Source: Polynucleobacter sp.
Lineage (GTDB): Bacteria; Pseudomonadota; Gammaproteobacteria; Burkholderiales; Burkholderiaceae
Direction: 5' to 3'
Assembly: GCA_024642065.1 (NCBI GenBank)
Contig: JAHEBW010000028.1
Coordinates: 1-34,984, forward strand
Length of the DNA stretch: 34,984 bases
Shown here: in pieces, positions 26,229 through 33,335 of the stretch
How the letters are laid out: each line of letters begins with the position of its first letter
How positions within the stretch are numbered: position 1 is the stretch's first letter
The notes under the pieces: model-generated
The model's input: only the letters and a program-made list of their open reading frames with translations
The model's database searches: none
Told to the model about the DNA's origin: nothing
Translations under genes and position numbers: made by a program

Positions 26229-27188
26229 TTACAAACCCTTAGGCAATGGGAATGCTGTGTTTTCAATAATGCCATCCAACACTCGAACATTTCTAGGGCC
26301 AATTTCTTTGATGCGATCAATGATCGATTGAGCCAAACTTTCAGGCGCTGATGCGCCTGCAGTTAACCCAACTCTTTTCTTACCCTCAAACCACTTTGGA
26401 TCCATCTGATCAGGATGATCGACCATGTAGGAAATAACGCCTAACTTTTCAGACAATTCTCTCAAGCGATTCGAGTTCGAGCTATTAGGACTTCCCACCA
26501 CAATGACTAAATCAACTTGTGGAGCCATGAACTTGACAGCATCTTGGCGATTTTGAGTTGCGTAACAAATGTCTTGCTTCTTAGGTTGAGCGATATCTGG
26601 AAATTTCTTTCTTAATGCATCAACGATTTCTTGGGTCTCATCTACTGAAAGAGTTGTTTGCGTGACATAAGCAACGCGACTATCTGCCGGCACTCTCAGA
26701 GCATCAACGTCTTGAACGTTTTCCACAAGCTCGATGCCATCAGGCACCTGGCCCATGGTGCCCTCAACCTCAGGATGACCACGATGACCAATCATGATGA
26801 CGCGCATGCCTTCTTTGCGCATCTTTGTAACTTCCACATGCACTTTCGTTACCAAAGGGCAGGTAGCGTCAAAAATTTTCAAGCCGCGAGCTTCAGCTTC
26901 TTGTCTCACGGCAGGCGCCACACCGTGTGCACTAAAGATCACCGTATTACCGGCAGGAACCTCGCTCAATTCATCTACAAAGACGGCTCCCTGCTCACGC
27001 AAACCGTTCACAACGTAGGCGTTATGAACAATCTCGTGACGCACATAAATCGGCGCACCAAACTTTTCAAGCGCTTGCTCAACAATGGTGATGGCTCGAT
27101 CAACGCCCGCACAAAAGCCCCTTGGCTGAGCCAAGAGAATTTCGCCGGCAACATCACCGATATTTTGAACAGAGGTTTGATTAGTCAT
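26229..27188 (-). CDS. ispH: 4-hydroxy-3-methylbut-2-enyl diphosphate reductase
   Basis: Last step of the MEP pathway: reduces HMBPP to IPP and DMAPP, using an iron-sulfur cluster in the cytoplasm. The 319-aa protein has the three cluster cysteines C26 ([12 protein letters not shown]), C110 ([12 protein letters not shown]) and C208 ([11 protein letters not shown]). It also has the substrate-binding histidines in [10 protein letters not shown] and SAHGV, and [12 protein letters not shown]. The length is normal. It lies 9 bases downstream of fkpB, the same order as the fkpB-ispH pair of E. coli. Together with ispA at the left edge it serves isoprenoid synthesis. Confidence 0.97.
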   Translation of the reverse strand: MTNQTSVQNIGDVAGEILLAQPRGFCAGVDRAITIVEQALEKFGAPIYVRHEIVHNAYVVNGLREQGAVFVDELSEVPAGNTVIFSAHGVAPAVRQEAEARGLKIFDATCPLVTKVHVEVTKMRKEGMRVIMIGHRGHPEVEGTMGQVPDGIELVENVQDVDALRVPADSRVAYVTQTTLSVDETQEIVDALRKKFPDIAQPKKQDICYATQNRQDAVKFMAPQVDLVIVVGSPNSSNSNRLRELSEKLGVISYMVDHPDQMDPKWFEGKKRVGLTAGASAPESLAQSIIDRIKEIGPRNVRVLDGIIENTAFPLPKGL

Positions 27189-27197
27189 TGTTGTTTA

Positions 27198-27662
27198 TTA
27201 AAGAATGCCAATAATTTCAACTTCAAATTGAATCGTCTTCCCTGCCAATGGATGATTGAAGTCAAACATCGCAGAGTCATCATCAATCGAAACCAATGTG
27301 CCAGAGTATGTCGCGCCATTAGGTGCATTAAATTCGATCATGTCACCAGGAAGGTATTCTTCTTCTGGAGAACTGTTCTCTTTCAAAGTAGCCAAAGAAA
27401 CTTTTCTAATCAAATCTGGATTTTTAATACCAAAGGCACGCTCAGGCTCAAGCGTGAAAGTTTTTCTTTCGCCATCCGCCATACCAACCAAAACTTCTTC
27501 AAGGCTTGGGGAGAATTGTCCCGTACCCATCATGAGAGTCGCAGGCTTGTCTTCAAAAGTATTGATCAAATCACCACCCTCAGGAAAAACAATCCGGTAG
27601 TTCAATGTCAAGAACGATGTTGCGGTAACTACGGCACCGCTGGCCATATTTGTATTAGTCAT
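27198..27662 (-). CDS. fkpB: FKBP-type peptidyl-prolyl isomerase, SlpA/FkpB type
   Basis: A 154-aa prolyl isomerase of the SlpA/FkpB group, which has an FKBP domain interrupted by an insert-in-flap chaperone domain. Visible marks are the FKBP strands (SFLTLNYRIVFPEGG, PATLMMGTGQFSPSLEEVLVGMADGE), ERAFG at the flap, and the C-terminal DFNHPLAGKTIQFEVEIIGI. There is no signal peptide, so it is cytoplasmic. The ATG at 27662 lacks a Shine-Dalgarno and TAAAAT ends 6 bases upstream; an internal ATG at 27647 is possible. It heads the fkpB-ispH pair and faces the radC coding region with almost no gap. Confidence 0.93.
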   Translation of the reverse strand: MTNTNMASGAVVTATSFLTLNYRIVFPEGGDLINTFEDKPATLMMGTGQFSPSLEEVLVGMADGERKTFTLEPERAFGIKNPDLIRKVSLATLKENSSPEEEYLPGDMIEFNAPNGATYSGTLVSIDDDSAMFDFNHPLAGKTIQFEVEIIGIL

Positions 27663-27668
27663 AGCGCC

Positions 27669-27697
27669 ATTTTAACTAGCCCTGAGAAATCTGCCCA
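27669..27697 (-). promoter_or_regulatory. Candidate promoter for fkpB-ispH, overlapping the start of radC coding
   Basis: On the minus strand TGGGCA (complement of 27692-27697) lies 17 bases from TAAAAT (complement of 27669-27674); the hexamers match 4/6 and 5/6 of consensus. The -10 ends 6 bases before the fkpB ATG, predicting a leaderless mRNA. Confidence 0.45.
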
Positions 27698-28376
27698 AAG
27701 AATAAAAAATGAGGTTTTAAGCGATATCCGGCCTAGAGAAAAACTACTGTTAAAGGGGCCTGGCGACATGCATGATGCAGAACTCTTAGCCATTCTATTA
27801 AGAACTGGTAGTCGCGGTGAAAATGCCTTGGAATTATCAAAAAAGCTACTAGATCAATTTGGCTCACTCAGCACCATCTTGAATGCCAATTTCGAAGAAC
27901 TCCAGCAATTTAAGGGGATTGGAGTGTCTAAATGGTCACAACTCAAAGTGATTTACGAACTTGTTCAGCGGAGTTATTTAGAAACACTCAAACAGCAGAA
28001 TGTTCTTTCATCTACAAATTTAGTTAAGAATTACTTGATGACCTTGATTGCTCACAAGGAGCATGAGGTGTTTGTTTGCTTGTATTTAGATGCTCACCTT
28101 CGATTAATTAATAGCCACGAAATTTTCAGGGGCTCCATCTCCGAGACTACTGTTCATATTCGCGAAATAGCCAAAGAATGCTTAATTAGAAATGTGAGTT
28201 ATTTGATCATTGCGCACAACCATCCCAGCGGAGAATTGCAACCTAGCCAAGATGATATAAATCTTACCCACGCACTTGATCAGGCTTTGAAATTAATTGA
28301 TATTCAACTCTTAGATCACTGCATTGTGGCAAAACAAGGGGCAATTTCTTTGGCAGACATGAAATTAATGCCTTAA
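27669..28376 (+). CDS. radC: RadC/YicR-family (JAB/MPN domain) protein, start codon unclear
   Basis: A RadC-family protein with an N-terminal helix-hairpin-helix-like region and a C-terminal JAB/MPN metalloprotease-fold domain. The metal motif is HNHPSGELQPSQDD, near residues 182-195 in this numbering. The historic DNA-repair role is doubtful, and the molecular function is not settled. The conserved start region (IRPREKLLLKGPGDMHDAELLAILLRTG) is open, but no ATG, GTG or TTG precedes it for a long way. The coordinates given begin at an in-frame ATT at 27669; an ATA at 27702 is another possibility. The first in-frame ATG, at 27768, has AGGGG 9 bases upstream but would remove the conserved PREKLL. 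It diverges from fkpB and is followed by rpmB. Confidence 0.8.
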   Translation: MLTSPEKSAQRIKNEVLSDIRPREKLLLKGPGDMHDAELLAILLRTGSRGENALELSKKLLDQFGSLSTILNANFEELQQFKGIGVSKWSQLKVIYELVQRSYLETLKQQNVLSSTNLVKNYLMTLIAHKEHEVFVCLYLDAHLRLINSHEIFRGSISETTVHIREIAKECLIRNVSYLIIAHNHPSGELQPSQDDINLTHALDQALKLIDIQLLDHCIVAKQGAISLADMKLMP

Positions 28377-28410
28377 AGTGATAGTGGGCACTAACTTTAT
28401 CCACTTATTT

Positions 28411-28432
28411 TGAAAATTATTTTTCAAAAACT
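28411..28432. repeat. A/T-rich inverted repeat between radC and rpmB
   Basis: TTTTGAAAA and TTTTCAAAA are exact reverse complements separated by TTAT. It could form a weak hairpin after radC, but it is not GC-rich and has no following T-run, so it is not a convincing terminator. Confidence 0.5.
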
Positions 28433-28454
28433 AAGGAAATAAGCTTTGAATGAG

Positions 28455-28483
28455 TGGAATACTTTTCCGCCACCTGCTACAAT
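28455..28483 (+). promoter_or_regulatory. Candidate extended -10 promoter for rpmB-rpmG
   Basis: TACAAT (28478-28483) is preceded by TGC, giving an extended -10 (TGnTACAAT). TGGAAT (28455-28460), 17 bases upstream, is a weak -35. The leader would be about 24 bases and includes AAGGAG before rpmB. Confidence 0.55.
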
Positions 28484-28512
28484 CTTTCTTTTCGCATTTT
28501 AAGGAGCGTGTC

Positions 28513-28746
28513 ATGGCAAGAGTATGCCAAGTCACAGGGAAGAAGCCGATGGTCGGCAACAATGTTTCCCACGCAAACAATAAGACAAAACGTCGCTTTT
28601 TGCCAAACTTGCAAAATCGTCGTTTTTGGGTTGAATCAGAAAACCGTTGGGTGAGCTTACGCATCGCCAACGCCGGTCTTCGCATGATCGATAAAGTAGG
28701 CATTGACGCTGTATTAGCTGATTTGCGTGCTCGCGGTGAAATCTAA
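28513..28746 (+). CDS. rpmB: 50S ribosomal protein L28
   Basis: A 77-aa protein of the large ribosomal subunit. The sequence [33 protein letters not shown] is the standard L28 start, followed by [30 protein letters not shown]. The ATG at 28513 is chosen because AAGGAG lies 6 bases upstream and the homology begins there; the frame is open further back to 28450. rpmG follows 11 bases later with its own AAGGAG. This is the conserved rpmB-rpmG pair. Confidence 0.97.
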   Translation: MARVCQVTGKKPMVGNNVSHANNKTKRRFLPNLQNRRFWVESENRWVSLRIANAGLRMIDKVGIDAVLADLRARGEI

Positions 28747-28757
28747 GGAGCAGCAAA

Positions 28758-28925
28758 ATGGCTAAAGGTGGACGCGAGAAAATCAAGTTAGAGTCGACAG
28801 CTGGTACAGGTCACTTCTACACAACTACAAAAAACAAACGTAACATGCCAGAGAAAATGGAAATCATGAAGTTTGATCCAAAAGCTCGTAAGCACGTTTC
28901 ATACAAAGAAACAAAGATTAAGTAA
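28758..28925 (+). CDS. rpmG: 50S ribosomal protein L33
   Basis: A 55-aa large-subunit ribosomal protein. The translation begins [20 protein letters not shown], continues [19 protein letters not shown] and ends [16 protein letters not shown], the typical betaproteobacterial L33. It has no cysteines, so it is the zinc-free form of this protein. The ATG is preceded by AAGGAG, 8 bases away, and lies 11 bases after the rpmB stop. A strong bidirectional terminator follows. Confidence 0.97.
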   Translation: MAKGGREKIKLESTAGTGHFYTTTKNKRNMPEKMEIMKFDPKARKHVSYKETKIK

Positions 28926-28945
28926 CTTTTAATCTTTGTTCCTAA

Positions 28946-28974
28946 CAAAAAGCCCGCTTCTAGCGGGCTTTTTG
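28946..28974. terminator. Bidirectional terminator between rpmG and the desaturase gene
   Basis: CAAAAAGCCCGCT and AGCGGGCTTTTTG form a perfect 13-bp stem with a 3-base loop and T5 on each strand, between convergent genes. Confidence 0.93.
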
Positions 28975-29003
28975 TTTATCTGACTTTGAACTTTTTACTG
29001 TTA

Positions 29004-30203
29004 TCAGATCGTGTAGCGACGTAAGCGCAATGAGAACTCTTGCAAGCCCACCATGCCACTTGCTTCTGCTCTTTGGCACCAAGCCTGCAACTGTGCAGTT
29101 AATTGCTCTTTAGTTGTGTGTGAACGCTCCCAAAGAGATGCTAAGTCACGACGCATCTCTACCATTAACTTCACGGCCTTATTGCTAGCCATCAAGTTTT
29201 CAAGACGTGTTTTTTCTTCAGCACTTAACTTAGCTTCATCTTTGTATAACCATGAACGTTGATCACTGTATTGGCTAGCCAACTCGCGAACATGTGCCAC
29301 TTCGGCATCAAATGTCTGGCGCAATGCTTTGGAGTAACGTGCCATCACTTCATAACGATTAGCAATCACAGCTTGCAGCGTCACTTCTGAAGCAGAAGCC
29401 ACTTCAGCTAATACTGGCTTAGGCGGCAACTTTTTAACTTTTGCCAAACCCGCGATTTCTAGAGTGCGGATATACAACCAACCAATATCAAATTCGTACC
29501 ACTTGTTAGATAACTTAGCGCTTGTTGCATAAGTGTGATGATTGTTATGTAGCTCTTCACCACCAATCAAAATACCCCAAGGGAAAATATTGGTAGAAGC
29601 ATCTTCGCAGTCGTAATTGCGGTAACCCCAGTAGTGACCAATACCATTAATGATGCCGGCTGCTGTGATCGGAATCCACAACATCTGCACTGCCCAAACT
29701 GTTGCACCTAATGCGCCAAACAAAATCACGTCAATGATGAGCATCAAAGCAACGCCCTGCCATTGGAATCTAGAGTACAAGTTTTGCTCGATCCAATCAT
29801 CTGGTGTGCCGTGGCCAAATTTATCAATAGTTTCTTGATTCTTTGCTTCTGCACGATATAACTCGGCGCCACGCGCTAAGACAGTATCAATACCTAAGAC
29901 TTGCGGGCTATGAGGATCATCCACAGTTTCACACTTAGCATGGTGCTTACGATGAATAGCAGCCCATTGCTTTGTAACCATGCCGGTTGTTAACCAAAGC
30001 CAAAAACGGAAGAAATGAGAAGGGATTGCATGCAACTCTAGTGCGCGATGCGCTTGGCAACGATGCAAAAAGATGGTGACACTTGCAATAGTGATGTGTG
30101 TGAACAAAAGGGTGATCAATAAGACTTGCCACCAAGACCAATTCAAATAGCCATTGGCCAACCAATTCAACACAAAATCTCTAGTAATCTCTAACCAAGC
30201 CAT
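29004..30203 (-). CDS. Membrane fatty-acid (acyl-CoA/acyl-lipid) desaturase, DesA-like, with C-terminal extension
   Basis: A di-iron membrane desaturase that puts a double bond, probably delta-9, into fatty acyl chains. The three histidine boxes are intact: HRCQAH (47-52), HRKHH (84-88) and HNNHH (219-223). Four hydrophobic helices lie around them (about 26-46, 65-82, 150-172, 174-192). After about residue 262 comes a soluble, helical extension of about 138 residues rich in charged residues and Ala, which the stearoyl-CoA desaturase core does not need. GAGAGG lies 9 bases before the ATG. An inverted repeat TTAACA-N6-TGTTAA lies 37 bases upstream and may bind a regulator. It is a single-gene unit bounded by terminator-like hairpins. 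Confidence 0.92.
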   Translation of the reverse strand: MAWLEITRDFVLNWLANGYLNWSWWQVLLITLLFTHITIASVTIFLHRCQAHRALELHAIPSHFFRFWLWLTTGMVTKQWAAIHRKHHAKCETVDDPHSPQVLGIDTVLARGAELYRAEAKNQETIDKFGHGTPDDWIEQNLYSRFQWQGVALMLIIDVILFGALGATVWAVQMLWIPITAAGIINGIGHYWGYRNYDCEDASTNIFPWGILIGGEELHNNHHTYATSAKLSNKWYEFDIGWLYIRTLEIAGLAKVKKLPPKPVLAEVASASEVTLQAVIANRYEVMARYSKALRQTFDAEVAHVRELASQYSDQRSWLYKDEAKLSAEEKTRLENLMASNKAVKLMVEMRRDLASLWERSHTTKEQLTAQLQAWCQRAEASGMVGLQEFSLRLRRYTI

Positions 30204-30239
30204 GCGGCTATTCCTCTCAATATGCTTAAGAGAAGAATT

Positions 30240-30257
30240 TTAACAAGATTCTGTTAA
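30240..30257. promoter_or_regulatory. Possible operator: TTAACA-N6-TGTTAA upstream of the desaturase gene
   Basis: An 18-base inverted repeat with 6-base perfect arms lies 37-54 bases upstream of the desaturase start, overlapping a minus-strand TAAAAT that could be its -10. The position and symmetry fit a dimeric repressor site, but no regulator is identified. Confidence 0.35.
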
Positions 30258-30310
30258 GTTTTCTTGATCCAGAATAAAACTATTGATGGAAATCATGCTT
30301 TTTAGGTATT

Positions 30311-30344
30311 AAATAACGCTAATTGATAAAAATTAGCGTTATTT
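30311..30344. terminator. Inverted repeat downstream of the methyltransferase gene, probable terminator
   Basis: AAATAACGCTAATT (30311-30324) and AATTAGCGTTATTT (30331-30344) form a perfect 14-bp stem with a 6-base loop. It lies 9 bases past the stop of the leftward purN-methyltransferase unit. The stem is AT-rich and lacks a long T-run, so the terminator call is moderate; it also lies in the upstream region of the desaturase gene. Confidence 0.6.
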
Positions 30345-30352
30345 ATCTAAAA

Positions 30353-31714
30353 TCAGGCTTTTCTCTCTAAGATGGCGCCAAAGAAGCCGTCTGTGCCGTG
30401 TATATGCGGAAATAACTGCCAATAACTTGAGTTTTCACTGGCTCCAATTGGCAATTCGCCCATAACTGGGAAGCTGCCTTTTAGGACCTCTTTAGGATCT
30501 TTTAGCTCAAAATTAGGATTGTTAGCTAAAAACGCCTCAACAACTTCCTGATTTTCATGAGAAATTAGACTGCAAGTGGCGTAAACCAAACGGCCACCTG
30601 GTTTTAACAAACGGGCTGCTGAAGTCAGAATAGATAACTGCTTTTGCGTTAGTTCAGCAACACTTTGTGGTGACTGGCGCCACTTAAGGTCTGGATTACG
30701 GCGCAAAGTACCTAAACCGCTACATGGCGCATCAACCAATACTCGATCAATCTTGCCAGCCAAGCGTTTTACCTTAGCGTCATTTTCGTTATCGATCCAA
30801 ACAGGATGAACGTTAGATAAACCGCTCTTGGCCAAACGAGGCTTCAAATTAGCTAAACGCTTTTCAGATACGTCAAAAGCGTACAAACGACCACTAGACC
30901 TCATCATGGCGCCCAAAGACAAAGTCTTACCACCTGCGCCAGCACAGAAGTCCACCACCATCTCACCACGCTTAGGCTCTAACAACATGCTCAAAAGCTG
31001 GCTACCCTCATCTTGCACTTCTGCAAAACCATTTTTAAAGAATTCTTGCGTTTGCAGAGCAGGCTTACCCTTCAATCGAACGCCATTAGGCGCATAAGGT
31101 GTAGGTTCAGCGCTATAACGGCCTCCAAGCTCATTTAAAACGCCTAGGAGATCTTCTCGTTGAGTTTTAATGGTGTTGACGCGCAAATCGAGCGGCGCAG
31201 CCTTCAGCATCGCCTCAGCAAGCGGCAAACATTCTTTTTTAGGTACAGATGAACCCAAAGCACTCCAAATCCACTCCGGAAGGTTCACTCTGGTGAGAAC
31301 AGCCAAGGTTTCACGCTCAATGGTGCCAAAACGCTTTAACCAGTCGATTTCGTTTGGCTGAACCACAAAGGCCAAGTCAGCTAAAGCACTTTCAGCGCGA
31401 TTGCCAGTTCCTAAACCACTCTCCACCATCGTAATAAACAATGAAAGGAGGGCTAAGCGACGGCCTAATGGGCCCGCGCCACTCTCTGCAAACTGAGAAA
31501 TTTCTGTTTTACGGCGCAAAAATGCAAAAGAGGCTTCGGCGATTAAAGCGCGATCCCTATTGCCCAAACGAGGGTTAGAGCGGAAATAACGACTCACCAC
31601 CATATCCGCTGGATGGGCAAAACGCATTAGTTCTGTGATCACCACAGATAGATGCTCAACGTGTTGTGGCAGGGCTTTAGCCCTTGCAGCCACGGCTTTT
31701 TGGTCAATAGCCAT
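30353..31714 (-). CDS. RsmB/NOP-family RNA (cytosine-5) methyltransferase
   Basis: A SAM-dependent RNA m5C methyltransferase of the RsmB/Nop2 family, 453 aa. The C-terminal Rossmann domain has VDFCAGAGGKTLSLG (SAM site) and the two catalytic cysteines of the family, in VDAPCSGLGTLRRNPD (about residue 330) and YATCS (about 380). The N-terminal half is helical and carries ALIAEASFAFLRR, only loosely like the NusB-like domain of RsmB. In betaproteobacteria the standard rsmB normally sits with fmt/def, so this purN-linked copy may be a paralogue acting on another rRNA or tRNA cytosine; I therefore leave the symbol blank. It follows purN by 4 bases. Confidence 0.88.
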   Translation of the reverse strand: MAIDQKAVAARAKALPQHVEHLSVVITELMRFAHPADMVVSRYFRSNPRLGNRDRALIAEASFAFLRRKTEISQFAESGAGPLGRRLALLSLFITMVESGLGTGNRAESALADLAFVVQPNEIDWLKRFGTIERETLAVLTRVNLPEWIWSALGSSVPKKECLPLAEAMLKAAPLDLRVNTIKTQREDLLGVLNELGGRYSAEPTPYAPNGVRLKGKPALQTQEFFKNGFAEVQDEGSQLLSMLLEPKRGEMVVDFCAGAGGKTLSLGAMMRSSGRLYAFDVSEKRLANLKPRLAKSGLSNVHPVWIDNENDAKVKRLAGKIDRVLVDAPCSGLGTLRRNPDLKWRQSPQSVAELTQKQLSILTSAARLLKPGGRLVYATCSLISHENQEVVEAFLANNPNFELKDPKEVLKGSFPVMGELPIGASENSSYWQLFPHIHGTDGFFGAILERKA

Positions 31715-31718
31715 TAAT

Positions 31719-32357
31719 TTACTTATCCTGCGATACGAGTAACTGAGACTCAGGTGGACTGATCAAAACTCGATTTTGATCAATAGAAATACGATTATCA
31801 ATGAACCAGCGCACTGCGCGCGGATAAATGATGTGTTCTTGCTTTAAAACGCGATGCGCTAGGGTGTCAGCCGTGTCATCTGGATAAACAGGTACAGAGG
31901 CCTGAATCACCATAGGACCATGGTCTAGAGCCTCGGTGACAAAGTGTACCGTGGCGCCATGCTCCTTTACACCAGCCTCTAAAGCCTGCTCGTGCGTAGC
32001 CAAACCAGGGAAAAGCGGCAATAAAGAAGGGTGAATATTGAGCAAACGACCCTCATAGTGGTTCACAAACTCACCTGTCAGGATCCTCATAAAGCCAGCC
32101 AAAACCACTAAATCAGGCTTATAGCCATCAATTAATTTAACCAATTCGGCATCAAAAGCTGCCCGATTAGGGAATTGACGATGATCTAAAGAAGCCACCG
32201 GAATGCCATGAGACCTAGCAAAATCAAGGCCTGCAGCATCTGGGCGGTTAGAAATCACCGCTGAAATTTGAGCTGGCCAGGCCTCATTTTGAGCCGCACG
32301 AACAATGGCTTCCATATTGGAACCACGCCCTGAAATAAGAATAACAATTGAAGTCAT
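31719..32357 (-). CDS. purN: Phosphoribosylglycinamide formyltransferase (GAR transformylase)
   Basis: Third step of purine synthesis, transferring a formyl group from 10-formyl-THF to GAR. The 212-aa protein begins MTSIVILISGRGSNMEAI (phosphate-binding loop near 8-13). The catalytic triad is N107, H109 (LNIHPSLLPLFPG) and D145 (TEALDHGPMV). The ATG at 32357 is preferred over an in-frame TTG at 32366, because the homology starts there and TATATT ends 7 bases ahead of it. No Shine-Dalgarno is seen. It diverges from ribF with 27 bases between starts and is followed after 4 bases by the RNA methyltransferase gene. Confidence 0.96.
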   Translation of the reverse strand: MTSIVILISGRGSNMEAIVRAAQNEAWPAQISAVISNRPDAAGLDFARSHGIPVASLDHRQFPNRAAFDAELVKLIDGYKPDLVVLAGFMRILTGEFVNHYEGRLLNIHPSLLPLFPGLATHEQALEAGVKEHGATVHFVTEALDHGPMVIQASVPVYPDDTADTLAHRVLKQEHIIYPRAVRWFIDNRISIDQNRVLISPPESQLLVSQDK

Positions 32358-32364
32358 GCCCGCC

Positions 32365-32372
32365 AATATAAT
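32365..32372. promoter_or_regulatory. Overlapping divergent -10 boxes, purN / ribF
   Basis: TATAAT (32367-32372, +) ends 12 bases before the ribF GTG, and TATATT (complement of 32365-32370, -) ends 7 bases before the purN ATG. The two share four bases. Clear -35 boxes are not seen; they would fall inside the coding start of the opposite gene. Confidence 0.4.
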
Positions 32373-32384
32373 TCATACCTTAAC

Positions 32385-33335
32385 GTGAAGGTAATTAGAG
32401 GCATCCCTCCTGTATCTAATTGGACCCCCTGCGCCCTAACCATCGGTAATTTTGATGGTGTGCATCGGGGGCATCAGGCATTGCTTAAAAAATTAGTTCA
32501 GACTGCCAAAGAAAAGAATATCCAATCTTGTGTGATGACCTTTGAGCCTCATCCGATTGAATACTTCGCACCTGAAAAAGCTCCATCGCGCATTTTAAGT
32601 TTGCGAGATAAATTAGAAGCTCTCGCTGAAGTCGGCATTGATCAAGTTTTAGTGATTCACTTCAATCAACATTTTGCGAATCTAAGTCCCACTGAGTTTG
32701 TTGAGAAAATTCTAGTGAATGGTTTGCAAGTTCAATCCATTTTGATTGGCGACGACTTTCATTACGGCGCTAAAAGAGCAGGTAATTTTTCGAGCTTGTG
32801 TGAAGCGGGTCAAAAATATGGGTTCACAGTTGAGCGCATGGATACCTTAGAAGAAAATAATCAGCGCATCTCAAGCTCAGCAACTAGAGAGGCACTTAAG
32901 CAAGGCGATCTTAGCTTAGCCCGCCAATTACTTGGCAGGCCTTACATGTTGAGCGGCCATGTTTTGCATGGGCAAAAACTAGGTCGCACATTAGGCTTTC
33001 CAACTTTAAATGTGTCTTTAGCAAATAAACTTCATCGCAGAAAACCAGCCGCCCAGGGAATTTTTATCGCACAAGTCCACGGCTTAAGCGACAATCCACT
33101 ACCAGCTGTTGCAAGCCTTGGCCAAAGACCTACGGTAGATGATTCTGGAAGATATTTATTGGAAGTTCACATCTTTAATTTCAATCAATCGGTTTACGGA
33201 AAACTAGTCCGAATTGAATTACTTGAGAAAATTAGAGACGAAGCAAAATACAACGATTTAGAAACACTTAAAAACGCCATCGACCAAGATGCAACTGCAG
33301 CAAAAAATTACTTTGAAATAACTGACCATGTCTGA
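32385..33335 (+). CDS. ribF: Bifunctional riboflavin kinase / FAD synthetase
   Basis: Converts riboflavin to FMN and then FAD. The 316-aa protein has an N-terminal FMN adenylyltransferase domain with [13 protein letters not shown] (residues 19-31) and [10 protein letters not shown]. The C-terminal riboflavin kinase domain has [10 protein letters not shown] (about 200-209) and a terminal helix. The length is normal. The start is GTG at 32385; no good Shine-Dalgarno precedes it. The stop overlaps the ileS start by 8 bases (ATGTCTGA), so the two are translationally linked; ribF-ileS-lspA is a widely conserved order in proteobacteria. Confidence 0.96.
   Translation: MKVIRGIPPVSNWTPCALTIGNFDGVHRGHQALLKKLVQTAKEKNIQSCVMTFEPHPIEYFAPEKAPSRILSLRDKLEALAEVGIDQVLVIHFNQHFANLSPTEFVEKILVNGLQVQSILIGDDFHYGAKRAGNFSSLCEAGQKYGFTVERMDTLEENNQRISSSATREALKQGDLSLARQLLGRPYMLSGHVLHGQKLGRTLGFPTLNVSLANKLHRRKPAAQGIFIAQVHGLSDNPLPAVASLGQRPTVDDSGRYLLEVHIFNFNQSVYGKLVRIELLEKIRDEAKYNDLETLKNAIDQDATAAKNYFEITDHV

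Noticed and set aside
26658..27668. Long open frame running into radC from upstream
   Set aside because: It is the antisense shadow of ispH and fkpB; its translation is basic and low-quality until the RadC-like part near 27690.
28405..28445. Possible terminator after radC
   Set aside because: The A/T-only stem has no GC core and no clean T-run, so I list it only as an inverted repeat.
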